Below, piece by piece: positions 5,690 through 6,466 of a stretch of DNA of 6,466 nucleotides; positions within the stretch are counted from its first letter, which is position 1, and each line of letters begins with the position of its first letter. The stretch covers positions 1-6,466 of the forward strand of contig JAEYLX010000040.1 of assembly GCA_023407575.1 (NCBI GenBank), in the 5' to 3' direction. This DNA comes from Bacillota bacterium (GTDB lineage Bacteria > Bacillota > Clostridia > Lachnospirales > Lachnospiraceae). A program made the position numbers and the translations under genes. The notes beneath the pieces are model-generated. The model was not told where the DNA came from and searched no databases. It saw nothing but the letters and a program-made list of their open reading frames with translations.

Positions 5690-5730
5690 AATATTATATT
5701 TTATAAATGGATTTTAACATGATATCAAAT

Positions 5731-5782
5731 AAAAAAAAAGGTCTCATTTTTTTTACGCTTGTATTATAGGGTACGTAGTACC
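5731..5782. other. Intergenic palindromes, possible origin region
   Basis: An A9 run (5731-5739) and a T8 run (5747-5754) flank GGTCTCA, able to form an A-T hairpin. GGTAC-GTA-GTACC (5770-5782) is a second palindrome. With the basic AT-hook-like initiator gene immediately upstream, this AT-rich segment is a candidate origin or initiator-binding site. No convincing iterons were found, so the assignment is weak. Confidence 0.3.
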
Positions 5783-5859
5783 TGTTACTAAAGAAAAGAA
5801 AAAAAGAGTGTGTTATTAAATCTTGATTAGTCAAAAACATAAGAACATGTAGAACAAAA

Positions 5860-5953
5860 TTGAATTTTGCAACTTTAGTTGCTCATTCAATGCGTTAGCT
5901 CCAAACGAGAGTGCGGAAGGTTTAATTGAAAATCTAAAAATAAATTAGGAGGG
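5860..5953 (+). other. Structured leader before the 5964 gene
   Basis: TTGAAT (5860-5865) and ATTCAA (5885-5890) enclose a perfect GCAAC-TTTA-GTTGC hairpin (5869-5882). A GC-richer segment (5891-5920) follows, itself bracketed by TTCAAT (5886-5891) and ATTGAA (5925-5930), an alternative pairing. The GTTGC motif recurs at 5953-5957, directly after the ribosome binding site AGGAGGG (5947-5953). It could pair with GCAAC 5869-5873 instead. A cis-regulatory RNA is possible; I recognise no known riboswitch. Confidence 0.35.
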
Positions 5954-5963
5954 TTGCTTTTTT

Positions 5964-6314
5964 ATGGATGAGAAAAAGCTATGGCAAAAAATAAGTGGTA
6001 GTATTACATATTATTTAAGTAGTTATGATAGAGAAAAAAGTAATGAAGAATTATTAGAGGATTATTTATTTTTATCATTACCAGATGATATAGAAGATGA
6101 TGGAGTACGTAGATATTTAGATAAGCAAACATTTAAGTATGTAGAAGTAAGTAAGGAGATAGAAGAAAAAGCAAAGAGTGCATTTATAGAAAGATTGAAT
6201 AAGAGAAGAGCTAAAGAAGAACCAATAGAAAAAGTGGAAGAAAAAAGAGAATATAAAAATAATATATTTGATTTTGAAAGTTATAAAAATGATGGACAGA
6301 TTAGGAGAAAATAA
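5964..6314 (+). CDS. Hypothetical protein, highly charged
   Basis: The 116-residue product is soluble and very rich in Glu, Lys, Asp and Arg. The N-terminal half (MDEKKLWQKISGSITYYLSS, then a Glu/Asp-rich LPDDIEDDGVRRYLDK) looks folded. Residues about 60-95 (EVSKEIEEKAKSAFIERLNK and beyond) should be a long amphipathic helix or coiled coil, and the end (FDFESYKNDGQIRRK) is likely flexible. The ATG is preceded by AGGAGGG (5947-5953) with a 10-base spacer. It starts 285 bases after the replication gene and is followed 1 base later by the next gene, so the two form an operon. No enzyme motif is seen and I recognise no family. A plasmid maintenance or replication accessory role is only a guess from context. 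Confidence 0.7.
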   Translation: MDEKKLWQKISGSITYYLSSYDREKSNEELLEDYLFLSLPDDIEDDGVRRYLDKQTFKYVEVSKEIEEKAKSAFIERLNKRRAKEEPIEKVEEKREYKNNIFDFESYKNDGQIRRK

Positions 6315-6315
6315 T

Positions 6316-6466
6316 TTGAAGCATGGAAAAAAATTAACTAGAAAACAAAGAGAAATATTAATAAAAAATGGATATGATTCAGAGGAATGGTTATTAGAAA
6401 GACAAACAGAATTAATTATTGTTTATGTAAATAAAAACAATAAAGAGTTAATAACTTTAGAGAAAA
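6316..6466 (+). CDS. DUF6906-like small protein, partial at window end
   Basis: Fifty codons are visible before the window ends. The product reads KHGKKLTRKQREILIKNGYD, then SEEWLLERQTELIIVYVN. This matches the pattern of the small DUF6906 proteins of clostridial and bacillar phages and plasmids: a basic GKK-TRKQ start, a short helix, a conserved Trp, then a beta hairpin. I chose the TTG at 6316 because AGGAG (6303-6307) lies 8 bases before it and the family begins at this point. In-frame ATGs at 6289 and 6292 inside the upstream gene would add about 8-9 residues but have no good ribosome binding site. The role of the family is unknown to me. Few codons should be missing. Confidence 0.6.
   Translation, partial: MKHGKKLTRKQREILIKNGYDSEEWLLERQTELIIVYVNKNNKELITLEK

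Noticed and set aside
5707..5769. Short frame MDFNMISNKKKGLIFFTLVL
   Set aside because: Twenty codons with no ribosome binding site, made mostly of the A and T runs.
1..6466. CRISPR array, tRNA or rRNA genes
   Set aside because: No regularly spaced repeats, cloverleaf or ribosomal RNA segments were found on either strand.

Overview
The window is very AT-rich, with AGA and ATA codons favoured, strong AGGAGG-type ribosome binding sites and T-tailed hairpin terminators. This points to a low-GC Firmicute, most likely a clostridium (Clostridioides, Paraclostridium or Clostridium type). A replication initiator-primase, a ribbon-helix-helix/DUF1413 protein and a DUF6906-type small protein together suggest a plasmid or plasmid-like replicon rather than core chromosome. 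The species is not determined.

Layout. Positions 1-824 hold almost no intact genes. They contain a hairpin (46-95), one copy of a dispersed repeat (103-154), a possible frameshifted small membrane-protein remnant on the minus strand (319-472), and a GC-richer structured island (607-721). I read that island as the 5' end of a truncated group II intron on the minus strand, sitting directly behind a strong terminator hairpin (724-760). The terminator belongs to a minus-strand gene for a secreted, cysteine-free protein of unknown function (825-1301). Upstream of that gene lies a perfect 29-bp-arm inverted repeat (1371-1450). Positions 1704-2192 hold a small membrane-anchored protein that has probably lost its proper start, followed by decayed reading frames.

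The middle (2285-3671) is a compact regulatory operon: a PadR-family repressor overlapping a HAAS-domain membrane protein with an extracytoplasmic domain. It is preceded by palindromes that could be PadR operators and closed by a perfect terminator. A second, inverted copy of the dispersed repeat (3763-3814) follows.

The right part (3821-6466) looks like the replicon core. A ribbon-helix-helix/DUF1413 protein has its own promoter. Next comes a 415-residue initiator with an archaeo-eukaryotic primase (AEP) domain, a basic GRPKK linker and a C-terminal helix-turn-helix. Its terminator overlaps its own stop codon. A 285-bp structured intergenic region then leads to an unrecognised acidic/basic protein and a DUF6906-like protein cut by the window edge. 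The proposed logic is that the primase protein starts replication, the RHH protein controls copy number or maintenance, and the PadR/HAAS pair and secreted protein are accessory cargo bracketed by the inverted repeats.
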